Shown here: in pieces, positions 1 to 7,330 of the stretch | Numbering within the stretch: the first letter of the stretch is position 1 | How the letters are laid out: every line of letters begins with the position of its first letter | Source: a bacterium | GTDB lineage: Bacteria > Patescibacteriota > Minisyncoccia > Minisyncoccales > JAGGSE01 | DNA: 64,000 bases | Reading direction: 5' to 3' | Assembly: GCA_021159225.1 (NCBI GenBank) | Contig: JAGGSE010000232.1 | Location: 1 to 64,000, forward strand | Notes under the pieces: generated by a model | Seen by the model: only the letters and a program-made list of their open reading frames with translations | The model's database searches: none | Told to the model about the DNA's origin: nothing | Made by a program: the position numbers and the translations under genes

Positions 1-261
1 GTTGAAAAAGAGGCTAGTGTGTGTTAGTTGTTGGAGAAGTCTCTATAGTTGGGAAACCTGCGTACTTCCATCGCGAAATTTTCGCGAATTTGTGCAGAAT
101 CGCGCGTACCTTCAGCACTTAAATCGTGGGTACCTATCTAGGCTATATCAAACTATTGCTTAGGTATGTACCTGCGTAAAATTCGCGTAAAATAAGCGCA
201 TCTGAGCGTCTATTTTGTGAGGTCTCAGCTTTAGTAAGTACAGAAAAAAGGAGGTCCATTT
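1..261. other. Upstream intergenic region with palindrome and short repeats
   Basis: No convincing gene is seen before the first start codon. The stretch holds a perfect 17-base palindrome (71-87), a 9-base direct repeat GCGTAAAAT at 174-182 and 185-193, and several GTACCT/GTAC-containing words. It ends with an AAAAAAGGAGG ribosome binding site for the first gene. A weak promoter-like pair, TTGCTT (156-161) and TAAAAT (177-182), has only 15 bases between the boxes. The region probably holds the control signals of the rightward early operon; that is inference. Confidence 0.5.
71..87. repeat. Perfect 17-bp palindrome, operator-like
   Basis: The left arm TCGCGAAA is followed by a central T and the right arm TTTCGCGA, which is its exact reverse complement. 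The size and symmetry suit a dimeric repressor binding site. It lies in the untranslated leader upstream of the first operon. There is no following T-run, so it is not a terminator. Confidence 0.5.
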
Positions 262-960
262 ATGACTTGTAAGTTTTCCTTCGAAGTTCCTTTGAAAAGC
301 CTTGAGCTTCAAGTTGAGTTTAGTGATTATATCTTCGCTATAGCTCCTTGGTTTGAAAATGAGACTTACCGTAACTTCGTACACGAACACCGTTCTCAAC
401 TCCCTCTCTATCTGGACAACGGTGCTTATGAACAAGGAGCTTCTATTGACATTAAGAAGTACATAGAGCTCATCCAAACGTTACGCCCAGACGTAGTGGT
501 TGCACCAGATGTGTATAGTGATAGTAAGGGTACCATTAAACTCACTCGTCAGTTTTTCAAACACTCACTTCCTGCGGATACTAAAGTTATGATTGTACCT
601 CAAGGACACAGCATCATCGAGTGGACACGGTGTTTACGTATCCTTTATTCTGAGTTTGAGAACCGTTTTCATTTGGTTGGTATACCTCGAGTGATGTATC
701 CTAACAGATTATTTCTGTCAGTTTATTCATTTAAGTTGACTTCTAAACCAGTTCACATTTTAGGGTGTCCTGACCCTAGTGAGCTACCCGAAATTTTTGA
801 TTCGGGAGTACCTATTGAGTCATTGGATACTTCTTATCCAACACGTAAAGCGTTAGGAAAGGTAGGTCTGGATGATCGGATCGATTTTTTTAATGATAGA
901 GTTTCTTTTAAATCGATGCAGAAGGCAGTAGAAGAATTTTTTCAATTGATTCAAACTTGA
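262..960 (+). CDS. dpdA: DpdA-like 7-deazaguanine DNA transglycosylase (paralogue 1)
   Basis: The 232-residue protein resembles the tRNA-guanine transglycosylase (TGT) superfamily, in the short phage form called DpdA. DpdA exchanges guanine in DNA for a 7-deazaguanine base. Visible motifs are DNGAYE (about 52-57, matching the substrate-binding DSGGFQ region of TGT), VPQGHS (112-117) and SLDTSYPTR (187-195), whose Asp189 sits where the TGT nucleophile lies (D-x-x-x-PTR). It starts at ATG 262 after a strong AAAGGAGG site. It is followed at once by queC, which supplies the base. A second, more divergent paralogue lies at 7331. The TGT-fold assignment is good; action on DNA rather than RNA is inferred from the phage context. 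Confidence 0.8.
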   Translation: MTCKFSFEVPLKSLELQVEFSDYIFAIAPWFENETYRNFVHEHRSQLPLYLDNGAYEQGASIDIKKYIELIQTLRPDVVVAPDVYSDSKGTIKLTRQFFKHSLPADTKVMIVPQGHSIIEWTRCLRILYSEFENRFHLVGIPRVMYPNRLFLSVYSFKLTSKPVHILGCPDPSELPEIFDSGVPIESLDTSYPTRKALGKVGLDDRIDFFNDRVSFKSMQKAVEEFFQLIQT

Positions 961-989
961 GCTCGTTTCCTTAGAAAGGAGGTTGTTAG

Positions 990-1754
990 ATGGAATGGAC
1001 GATTTGTGAACGGCCTGCGGAAGTTTATGATATTGAACCAACGCAAAGAAGTGCTGTTGTGTTATCTTCTGGCGGCCTTGATTCTTCGAGTTTAATCTCG
1101 ATGTTACTCAACCTAGGTTGGGACCTTACTTTGATTCACTTTGATTATGGTTCTACTCATCATGAAGCTGAATATCACGCCTTCCTCCGGTTGGTTGAGC
1201 ATTTTGGAATTGAGAAAGAGAGGGTTTATGTAGTTGATCTTTCGTCTCTGAAGCGATTGGTTTCTAAAGGAGTTGCGTTATTAGACGATCAAGTAGATGT
1301 ACCAGAAGGGTACTATACCGAAGAAAGTATGCGTCAGACTGTAGTTCCTGGAAGGAATACGGTAATGATCTCCTACGGACTCGCCCTTGCGGAGTCCTTA
1401 GGGAAGAAGTTCGTTGCTATCGCAGCTCATGAAGGTGACCATTTTATTTATCCTGATTGCAGAATTGACTACCTGAGGTATATGTCACAAACAATTTTTC
1501 TTGCTTCTGATAGGAAGGTAAAGTTATTAGCTCCTTTTGCCCATCTTGCGAAATGGGAAGTTGTTTCTGTCGGGAATAGATTTAATTGTCCGTTTGAGTT
1601 AACGTGGTCCTGTTATAAAGGGGAGCCACCAAAACATTGTGGCACCTGCGGTACTTGTGTTGAACGTGCTGAAGCTTTTCAGAAAGCAGGAGTTGAGGAT
1701 CCTACTATCTACGATAAAGATCCTTGCTCTTTTCTTCGGAACAAGGAGGATTGA
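990..1754 (+). CDS. queC: 7-cyano-7-deazaguanine (preQ0) synthase QueC
   Basis: QueC converts 7-carboxy-7-deazaguanine to preQ0 with ATP and ammonia. The 254-residue protein has the PP-loop ATP pyrophosphatase motif SGGLDSS (27-33). Near the C-terminus it has the expected zinc-binding cysteines (about C208, C217, C220, C223). Length is slightly above the usual 220-235. The ATG at 990 follows AAAGGAGG. It lies directly downstream of a DpdA-like gene, which is the usual association for phage 7-deazaguanine DNA modification. All signature residues look intact. Confidence 0.93.
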   Translation: MEWTICERPAEVYDIEPTQRSAVVLSSGGLDSSSLISMLLNLGWDLTLIHFDYGSTHHEAEYHAFLRLVEHFGIEKERVYVVDLSSLKRLVSKGVALLDDQVDVPEGYYTEESMRQTVVPGRNTVMISYGLALAESLGKKFVAIAAHEGDHFIYPDCRIDYLRYMSQTIFLASDRKVKLLAPFAHLAKWEVVSVGNRFNCPFELTWSCYKGEPPKHCGTCGTCVERAEAFQKAGVEDPTIYDKDPCSFLRNKED

Positions 1755-1756
1755 GG

Positions 1757-1918
1757 ATGATTGAGGTTCTTAAACTAAAGCGTAAGGACAAACCTTGTGA
1801 GGTACCCGGTATGTTCGATTCTGTGTTAACGTTAGTTGTTAAGGGAAGTCGTTTTGAGGTATTGTGTTTAGAGAGAGCGATTTTTAAAGCACTACAAAAG
1901 TTAACCAAGAAGGTTTAA
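1757..1918 (+). CDS. Small hypothetical protein (53 aa)
   Basis: A short reading frame starting at ATG 1757, two bases after the queC stop, with AAGGAGG just upstream inside the end of queC. The product is small and Lys/Arg-rich (14 basic residues by eye) with one central hydrophobic strand. I recognise no family. The tight spacing supports it being translated with queC. Confidence 0.55.
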   Translation: MIEVLKLKRKDKPCEVPGMFDSVLTLVVKGSRFEVLCLERAIFKALQKLTKKV

Positions 1919-1937
1919 TTTTACCTAGGAGGCTCCC

Positions 1938-2204
1938 ATGCAAATTACAGTTTGTGATGTTTGCGGTACGCAAAAGGACGTGCAACGAGTTAGTTTTTCA
2001 TATGACCGCCGTGCCGATGCTGCTGGATCCGTGGAGGATGTATATGAAACTTTTGATTTGTGTTGTAAATGTTACCTGAAAGCTTTGAAAGCCGCCGTTA
2101 AGGAGGAGATCAGAAGGAAGCACCTTAACGAGTACTTGTTCAATAAGAATTTGATTGAGATCATTAGGATTCGACAGGAAACTTCAGCTAAGAAATGGGA
2201 ATAG
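1938..2204 (+). CDS. Small zinc-binding hypothetical protein (88 aa)
   Basis: The N-terminal half has two CxxC pairs (CDVC near residue 6 and CCKC near residue 42) separated by a charged strand-rich segment, as in a zinc ribbon. The C-terminal half is a basic amphipathic helix. The start ATG 1938 follows TAGGAGG. It lies in the run of small genes behind queC. The binding partner is unknown; a regulatory or nucleic-acid-binding role is inference. Confidence 0.65.
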   Translation: MQITVCDVCGTQKDVQRVSFSYDRRADAAGSVEDVYETFDLCCKCYLKALKAAVKEEIRRKHLNEYLFNKNLIEIIRIRQETSAKKWE

Positions 2205-2213
2205 GAGGTACAC

Positions 2214-2435
2214 ATGGCATTATTGGAGAATGTTCGTCATCCTAAACACTACACTCGTGGTAAGATTGAGGTAATTGATTTTATTGAAGATCAAGGATTT
2301 GATTTCCTTGAGGGGAATGTAGTAAAATATCTTGCTAGGTATAAATGGAAAGGTGCTCCTTTAGAGGACCTAAAAAAGGCAGAGTTCTACCTTGAGCGCT
2401 TGATTAAGCGGGAAGAAGCGCGTCGTAGAGGTTGA
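2214..2435 (+). CDS. DUF3310-family protein
   Basis: The 73-residue protein matches the small phage DUF3310 family in layout: HPKHYTRGKIEVIDFIED, then FLEGNVVKYLARYKWKG, then DLKKAEFYLERL. The family is very common in phage genomes near nucleotide-metabolism and replication genes. It has been annotated as nucleotide-kinase-like, but its biochemical role is not settled. The start ATG 2214 follows AGGAGG. It closes the first short operon, with a probable terminator just after it. Confidence 0.8.
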   Translation: MALLENVRHPKHYTRGKIEVIDFIEDQGFDFLEGNVVKYLARYKWKGAPLEDLKKAEFYLERLIKREEARRRG

Positions 2436-2455
2436 TCCTCCTCCTTTCCCCGGCC

Positions 2456-2510
2456 GCCGCCCACGGGTAAAGTAGCGCCTTAATTAGAGGTTGCGAAGGG
2501 CGGCTTTTTT
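2456..2510 (+). terminator. Probable rho-independent terminator
   Basis: GCCGCCC at 2456-2462 can pair with GGGCGGC at 2498-2504, and the stem is followed by TTTTTT (2505-2510). The loop of about 35 bases is long but may hold its own small stem. It sits in the gap after the DUF3310 gene and is by far the most GC-rich spot nearby. Position and T-run favour a terminator; the long loop lowers confidence. Confidence 0.45.
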
Positions 2511-2518
2511 CTCGTGCT

Positions 2519-2767
2519 ATGCCAGCAACTAGAGATGTAGTTTTTTGTCCTAGGTGTGGTTATATAGTTGAGAAGTTTCCTACTTACCGATTAATCGGGT
2601 GGTATCGATTAACATATAGTATTTGCCCTTTCTGTCACTATTTTGGTAAGTTGAGAATTGGTAAAACGTGCTTTGACTTGTCTCACTTGTTTGAGTTTGT
2701 TTTCCTTCCACCGTCGTCCATTTTACGAAGAGTCCATCGTCGACTTTGTGGTACCGGAACCCTTTGA
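2519..2767 (+). CDS. Zinc-ribbon hypothetical protein, possibly frameshifted
   Basis: The 82-residue frame has CPRCG (about 10-14) and CPFC (about 36-39), a classical zinc ribbon. It starts at ATG 2519 with no ribosome binding site, directly after the terminator-like T-run. After about residue 63 the sequence becomes Arg-rich and loses protein-like character, while the overlapping +1 frame (to 2855) continues with a plausible helical, membrane-spanning tail. Either these are two overlapping genes, or one gene of about 112 codons broken by a frameshift near 2695-2715. Confidence 0.4.
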   Translation: MPATRDVVFCPRCGYIVEKFPTYRLIGWYRLTYSICPFCHYFGKLRIGKTCFDLSHLFEFVFLPPSSILRRVHRRLCGTGTL

Positions 2768-2855
2768 AACCTTTAGGAAAAATTTAGTTTTGCTCTTGCC
2801 CTTCTTTGCAGTTACTATGATAATGACTTCGTTAGCCTTGCGCAGGAGTGCTTAA
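2658..2855 (+). CDS. Overlapping frame with C-terminal membrane segment
   Basis: Up to 65 residues, ending one base before the next gene. The C-terminal third is a clear hydrophobic helix (LVLLLPFFAVTMIMTSLAL) preceded by an amphipathic stretch containing VVPEPFETF. No ribosome binding site precedes ATG 2658, and the N-terminal part overlaps the zinc-ribbon frame. The hydrophobic tail looks real. It may be the displaced C-terminus of the zinc-ribbon protein rather than a separate gene. Confidence 0.35.
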   Translation: MVKRALTCLTCLSLFSFHRRPFYEESIVDFVVPEPFETFRKNLVLLLPFFAVTMIMTSLALRRSA

Positions 2856-3470
2856 ATGAATTTTAAACGCATAGCTCGTGTTAACGAAGAACTCGTTCAA
2901 GGCTTAGAGAATTTTTCCCTAGAGCGGCTGTTCTTCTCAGTTGGGTATAGTAACATTGTTGGTCTTTACACAGATGGGAAGGAAGCAGCTTTTGGGCCTC
3001 TTGTTACTTGTGGCGTAGTAATTGATGTGCACCATACTCCCACAGCTTCTAAAGCGCCTTCCACCTTACGACAAATGGTGACCCCTATAGTTGATACTGT
3101 AGCTGGAGATGAGATCAATCGTATTGGTAATGTAGATGAAGCTATTCGTAGATCAAAGTTAAGAGTAGTCGAGCAGTTGGTACAAGAGTATCCTTCCTTG
3201 ATCGTTGTTTCGGATCCTCTAATTCCTGAATTACCCGCTGATTGCTTCCCCATACTTCGCGGTAGTATGTATGTTTACGTTCTTCGACTGGCTATGATAT
3301 TGGCAAAGGAATTGCGTAAAGAAGCATTACTCTCATTGTTAAACGAGAACCCTGGGTGGCAAGTTTACGATTTAACGTCAAATTTGGGGTTTCTCTCGAA
3401 GAAACATCGAGAAGCTCTTCTTGAGTACGGAAGAACCCCCCAACATAGGTACTACGTAAAGGTTAGATAG
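2856..3470 (+). CDS. RNase HII/HIII-like protein with degenerate active site
   Basis: The 204-residue protein aligns by eye with type 2 RNase H along its length: GLYTDGKEAAFGPLV (36-50) with the G-x-D-E-x-G-x-G-x-x-x-GPLV motif, SDP (119-121) with the third acidic site, the RGS/AKELRKE segment (135-156) with KGDS/AKVTRD, and a C-terminal GFLSKKHREALLEYG plus TPQHR with the conserved end. The first Asp-Glu pair is replaced by Tyr-Thr and the fourth catalytic Asp by Lys. Hydrolysis of RNA-DNA hybrids is therefore doubtful. It may bind hybrids without cutting or use displaced acids. The start ATG 2856 follows CAGGAG. Confidence 0.65.
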   Translation: MNFKRIARVNEELVQGLENFSLERLFFSVGYSNIVGLYTDGKEAAFGPLVTCGVVIDVHHTPTASKAPSTLRQMVTPIVDTVAGDEINRIGNVDEAIRRSKLRVVEQLVQEYPSLIVVSDPLIPELPADCFPILRGSMYVYVLRLAMILAKELRKEALLSLLNENPGWQVYDLTSNLGFLSKKHREALLEYGRTPQHRYYVKVR

Positions 3471-3471
3471 T

Positions 3472-3945
3472 ATGCGCGATAGAGTTGAGAATGCATTAGT
3501 TCAGCTACGTGAAAAAGTTTACTCTTTACTCAGTGTTGTTAGTAGCCCTCCGTCTGAGAACATAGTTGCTAAGCAGAATATGGACTTACAACTGTCTCCT
3601 GGACTACGTAAGGGGGGCGTTAATATCTTCCAATTTCAAAACGCTGTAATTGACAATAAGGTTGTAAACGTAGTTGTGGAGATTTTGCGGGATATTGATA
3701 GACTACGTGATATAGTACCTATAGAGTCGAGTATCGATTCGTACTTTGATAGTTTGATTGAAGAAGGTGTTACTTGGCGTGAGTTTGTTAAGAGAATGCA
3801 ACGAGAGTTCATTCAAGCTTATCTACGAAAAGGGTTAACCATTACAGAGATAGCCAGAAGGTTAGGTATTCAGAGGACTTACCTCTCCCGAGTATTGACT
3901 GAGCTCGGTTTACGAGACGATATCCAACTAATTCGAAGGAGGTAG
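3472..3945 (+). CDS. HTH DNA-binding regulator (157 aa)
   Basis: The C-terminus (about 121-144) is a clear helix-turn-helix, with an ITEIARRLGIQRTYLSRVL core of the Fis/HTH_8 kind. The N-terminal 110 residues are mixed alpha/beta with no recognised sensor domain. It starts one base after the RNase H-like gene and ends 3 bases before nrdJ, so it is likely co-transcribed and could regulate this operon. No operator can be assigned. Confidence 0.65.
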   Translation: MRDRVENALVQLREKVYSLLSVVSSPPSENIVAKQNMDLQLSPGLRKGGVNIFQFQNAVIDNKVVNVVVEILRDIDRLRDIVPIESSIDSYFDSLIEEGVTWREFVKRMQREFIQAYLRKGLTITEIARRLGIQRTYLSRVLTELGLRDDIQLIRRR

Positions 3946-3948
3946 TGA

Positions 3949-5982
3949 ATGACGGACGTAATTACTGACTGGGATGACTTCGAGCGTGCTCTAATTTATC
4001 AAAGATATTCTATTCGTCATCCAAAGACTTCCGAACGTTTGGAGAAGACTTATGAAGATATAATTGATAGAATTACTAATTTCATCCTCTCGCGTAAGTA
4101 CCCTGTCTCGAACGACCTATTATCAGAAGCGTTACAAATGGCACGTAATAGGAAGTTCACGTTTGCAACCCCCGTTTTAATGAATCTAGGTAACCCTTAT
4201 ACAAGAAGAGGCGGATTTTATTCTTGTTTCCCGTTAGGACCTATTCCCGATTCAACTAAGGACATCCTGCGTTATATTGAAGCTTGCGCTAGCATCTTTC
4301 AGTATGCTGGTGGTGTTGGGTTAGACTTCTCTTCTCTGCGCCCAGAAGGAAGTGCTGTTGATCAAGCACAGGGAGTGAGTTCAGGCCCTGTTGGTTTCGT
4401 TCCTATGTTTGAAGCTACTTCAAAGAGTATTGCCGCAGGCGGTAAAAGACGAGGGGCAATGCTAGGTCAGCTTGATTACAACCACCCAGACATTTTTAAG
4501 TATGTTCGGCTTAAGAGAGATCGGCGTGATTTATGGTCAATCAATATTTCTGTGAATGCCTTTGGCGATTTTTGGGAGCAGCGTGATCTGATTAAGGAGA
4601 TCGCGTTAGGGATGTGGACTTCTGGTGACCCCGGGTTACTCTTCCCCGACGTACTTGCCGAGCATTCACCTTATCCTCCTAAGCTCAAACCTCTTGTACG
4701 TTACGTGAATCCTTGTGCCGAGTATGCTTCACCTCCCTTCAGTGTTTGCCATCTTTTAACAGGTAACGCCCTTTCTGCAGAGTCAGTCTCGGATTTTGAG
4801 GCGTTGGGTTATTACATGACTCATATTGGGAACGCAATTTTGTATTTAACCTTGAAGCACAATATGGGCTTACCTAAGGAGCCAAAGTGGCTTTATCATA
4901 AGCTCCGAGAGCGAGTTGACCAGATTCACCCTGTTGGTATTGGTCTAACAGGAGTTGCAGAGTACCTCTTTAAGAAAGGATACAAGTACACTGATGTCGA
5001 CAGAATTTCCGAGATGTACACCGCTCTTGCCCGCGGTTCACTTATTGCGTCGAATGAGTGGGCCCTCTCGACTAAAGTTGAGAAGGAGTGGGACCCGACG
5101 TACAAAGATGAACATCTTTCACTTGTTGGTTACACTAAGAGGAGCAGGAAATTTTGGAACACGACTACTCTATCTCAAGCGCCTACTGGTTCAGTATCTC
5201 AGTTCCTACGCTGTGTGTCTACGGGATTAGAGCCTCTTGAATCTTTTCAGGTTAAAAGGCAATTTCTTAATAGTGAAAATGAATTTCAGACCGTTATTCT
5301 TAAGTCTTCAGTGACTCCCTCCAATCCTACTACGCTACCTTTTATACCCCCTGAAGAGCAGATAAAGGTTGTTTCTACCGTTCAACAAATAAGTCATACA
5401 TCAGCGAGTAAGACCATCAACGTCCCGAAGGAAACTACTGTTGAAGAGATAGAAGAGATTATCTACACAGCGCGAAAATATCGTCTTAAGGGGTTAACTG
5501 TGTACCGTAGAGGTTGTGCTTTGGAATCGATTGTTGAAGCAGACGAACCTGAAAGGGACGTGCTGATCGGACAAACTTACAAGTTTAAAGGCCTGAATAA
5601 TATCTACATCACGGTTAATAGATCAACATCTGGGAAGCCCATTGAGGTATTTGTGTCTACCGGTAAGAGTGGGAATGTTGTTAATGGACTAGCTATGGGT
5701 TTAGGGAGACTTGTTTCTCTTGCTCTTAGGTCAGGAACCCGCCCTGAAGTGATTATGAAGTCTTTATCAGGTATTGAAACAGGAGACTTCTATGTGAACA
5801 GTCGTGTTGGCCGTGTTACCTCGATCTGTGACGCCGTCGCTAAGGCTCTTAGTGATACTTTACAATCAAGTGGGAAGGTAGAAGAACTATTTGACTTATG
5901 TCCTAAGTGTCAGAATTACACTCTGACACGTAACGGACAAGGTTGTAAGAGTTGTTCTAGATGCGGTTATTCAACTTGTTGA
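3949..5982 (+). CDS. nrdJ: Class II (adenosylcobalamin-dependent) ribonucleotide reductase
   Basis: Makes deoxyribonucleotides from ribonucleotides using a B12-generated thiyl radical, without a small subunit and independent of oxygen. Features in the 677 residues are the active-site cysteine region GGFYSCFP (about 87-94), the NPCAEYASP motif (about 253, the NxCxE catalytic loop), FSVC with the partner redox cysteine, and the APTGSVSQF loop with GLEP (about 411-426). Further on come a TSCPD-like domain (about 543-638) and a C-terminal cysteine tail (CPKCQ to CGYSTC) that reloads the active site. The ATG at 3949 follows GAAGGAGG. It frees phage DNA synthesis from host reductase control in a host that makes or imports cobalamin. 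Confidence 0.93.
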   Translation: MTDVITDWDDFERALIYQRYSIRHPKTSERLEKTYEDIIDRITNFILSRKYPVSNDLLSEALQMARNRKFTFATPVLMNLGNPYTRRGGFYSCFPLGPIPDSTKDILRYIEACASIFQYAGGVGLDFSSLRPEGSAVDQAQGVSSGPVGFVPMFEATSKSIAAGGKRRGAMLGQLDYNHPDIFKYVRLKRDRRDLWSINISVNAFGDFWEQRDLIKEIALGMWTSGDPGLLFPDVLAEHSPYPPKLKPLVRYVNPCAEYASPPFSVCHLLTGNALSAESVSDFEALGYYMTHIGNAILYLTLKHNMGLPKEPKWLYHKLRERVDQIHPVGIGLTGVAEYLFKKGYKYTDVDRISEMYTALARGSLIASNEWALSTKVEKEWDPTYKDEHLSLVGYTKRSRKFWNTTTLSQAPTGSVSQFLRCVSTGLEPLESFQVKRQFLNSENEFQTVILKSSVTPSNPTTLPFIPPEEQIKVVSTVQQISHTSASKTINVPKETTVEEIEEIIYTARKYRLKGLTVYRRGCALESIVEADEPERDVLIGQTYKFKGLNNIYITVNRSTSGKPIEVFVSTGKSGNVVNGLAMGLGRLVSLALRSGTRPEVIMKSLSGIETGDFYVNSRVGRVTSICDAVAKALSDTLQSSGKVEELFDLCPKCQNYTLTRNGQGCKSCSRCGYSTC

Positions 5983-6001
5983 CTATGTAAGGAGGTTGTT
6001 T

Positions 6002-6592
6002 ATGATTCGTCTGTTGAGTAAGGAGGATGTTAAGGAAGAGTTTAGGGACCACGTTTCTCGGTTAGTTCGGTGTCCCGTTTTGAAACGAAACCACACTGCT
6101 TTGATGTGTTTCGCGTGCTCACGTAGGGCAACTTGTGAGGTTGCTAAAGAGGTTGGGATCGCCGATTTGGATGTTGATGATGTAGTGTACGATAGCGCTT
6201 TTTTCAAGAAAGCAACACTTTCTCGTAAACTCGAACTTGACACGTTAATCCCTGATAAGAGGAAAAAAGAGAAGAAGGAAGGGCAGAAGACCAGGAAAAA
6301 AGCTGATAAAAGCTCTCAACCTACTTCTGCGGAGAAAAAAGTTGACATTTCTAAAGATAAAGTTGAACATAACAGTAACTCTTTGTCGGATGAAAAAGGT
6401 AAGGTTAAAGGAGGTAATGCTATGAGAGGTAATAAGAAGAAAGAGATTTTGGAGTATTTGAAGGCACATCCTAACGCGAAAGCAGGAGAGATACGAAAGG
6501 CCTGCGGCGTTTCCCATGTGTATGCGACCAAAGTATTGCAACAAGTACGTCAGAATCAACCACAAGACACTGAAAACCCTCCTCAAGGTTGA
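6002..6592 (+). CDS. Cys-motif plus winged-helix protein with internal start
   Basis: The 196-residue product has three parts. The first is an N-terminal segment with a cysteine cluster (CPVL, CFAC, C near 20-45). The second is a long Lys/Glu/Ser-rich linker (about 82-140). The third is a C-terminal helix-turn-helix-like domain (EILEYLKAHPNAKAGEIRKA and CGVSHVYATKVLQQV). ATG 6002 is preferred because AAGGAGG ends 6 bases upstream. A second in-frame start with its own strong site lies at 6422. The family is not recognised; the domain order suggests DNA binding with a redox- or metal-responsive head, which is inference. Confidence 0.65.
   Translation: MIRLLSKEDVKEEFRDHVSRLVRCPVLKRNHTALMCFACSRRATCEVAKEVGIADLDVDDVVYDSAFFKKATLSRKLELDTLIPDKRKKEKKEGQKTRKKADKSSQPTSAEKKVDISKDKVEHNSNSLSDEKGKVKGGNAMRGNKKKEILEYLKAHPNAKAGEIRKACGVSHVYATKVLQQVRQNQPQDTENPPQG
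6422..6592 (+). CDS. Predicted internal-start HTH-only isoform (56 aa)
   Basis: Within the gene at 6002, AAAGGAGG is followed 6 bases later by ATG 6422, in the same reading frame (140 codons in). Starting here would give only the C-terminal helix-turn-helix domain, free of the cysteine head and linker. The match to the Shine-Dalgarno sequence is as good as at true gene starts in this genome. Overlapping in-frame products are known in phages, so separate translation is plausible but untested. Confidence 0.5.
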   Translation: MRGNKKKEILEYLKAHPNAKAGEIRKACGVSHVYATKVLQQVRQNQPQDTENPPQG

Positions 6593-6695
6593 TCGAGCAG
6601 TTTTTAAAGACGTTGACTTCGAAGAAACGGAGTAGGGGGTACTCTTTTGAAGTGGTCTTTGAAGAAGGAAGTATTGTAGTGAGGAGGAGAAGACG

Positions 6696-7313
6696 GTGAC
6701 AGAGCTTGATTTCCCTGATCTCAGTAAGGACCCGCCGTGCTTCTCCTCAGCCCAGCCTTGTACTAAGACTAATTGCTATTACTGGGAGCGTACTACTCCT
6801 GAGTACGGTAATTGTACAATCCGCGTCGCTAATCAAGGTCCACACAAGCTAGAGGAACTGGCCGAAATTCTCAATCTCTCACGCGAACGAGTTCGACAGA
6901 TCGAAGCTGTTGCTCTCCGTCACCTGGCGTGGGTTGCAACCAAACGTGGCTTAACTGAGAGGGTTATAAATATCACTACGTCCACGTTAGGCAACGTTTG
7001 TTCATGGCCTCTACGCCCGTTTGATGTGATGGAATATCGTCGTAAAAGAGATCCTTCTGAGTTAGAGTTGATCGACAAAGCTTTTTATTTAGGCGTTTTT
7101 TCTCACTTTCTTAAGAAGTCAGTGGTTCTACCTGTTGCTGAGTGCTGGGTTCTTGATAAAGTGGTAAGCGGGTTTGTTTGCTTATTGTGCCCAGAAAGAC
7201 CTTATTGCCCCAGTACTTCCTTAGGCTCTTCTTCTCCTGAAGAGTATTTAACTGTTACTTCGTTTTCTGAGATGATGAAGGAGATTAAGAAGGAGTTAGG
7301 GATAATTGCTTAG
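6696..7313 (+). CDS. Sigma-70 region 4-like regulator with Cys clusters
   Basis: Residues about 52-77 read LEELAEILNLSRERVRQIE followed by ALRHL, the hallmark of the sigma-70 region 4 helix-turn-helix that contacts the -35 element. No region 2 is present, so it is not a full sigma factor. An N-terminal cluster (C15, C22, C27, C40 approximately) and a second set near 147-168 (CWVL, CLLCPERPYC) suggest bound zinc or an Fe-S cluster. Start is GTG 6696 after GAGGAGG. A phage transcription regulator is the best reading; whether it recruits or redirects host RNA polymerase is unknown. Confidence 0.7.
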   Translation: MTELDFPDLSKDPPCFSSAQPCTKTNCYYWERTTPEYGNCTIRVANQGPHKLEELAEILNLSRERVRQIEAVALRHLAWVATKRGLTERVINITTSTLGNVCSWPLRPFDVMEYRRKRDPSELELIDKAFYLGVFSHFLKKSVVLPVAECWVLDKVVSGFVCLLCPERPYCPSTSLGSSSPEEYLTVTSFSEMMKEIKKELGIIA

Positions 7314-7330
7314 TCAGAAGGAGGTCAGTG

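Noticed and set aside
160..477. Minus-strand reading frame overlapping the start of the first DpdA gene
   Set aside because: No ribosome binding site and low-complexity composition; the plus-strand gene has TGT motifs and a strong start.
6613..6645. Promoter in the gap before the sigma-like gene (TTGACT ... TACTCT)
   Set aside because: The boxes are 21 bases apart, too far for a sigma-70 promoter, and no better -10 lies at 16-18 bases.
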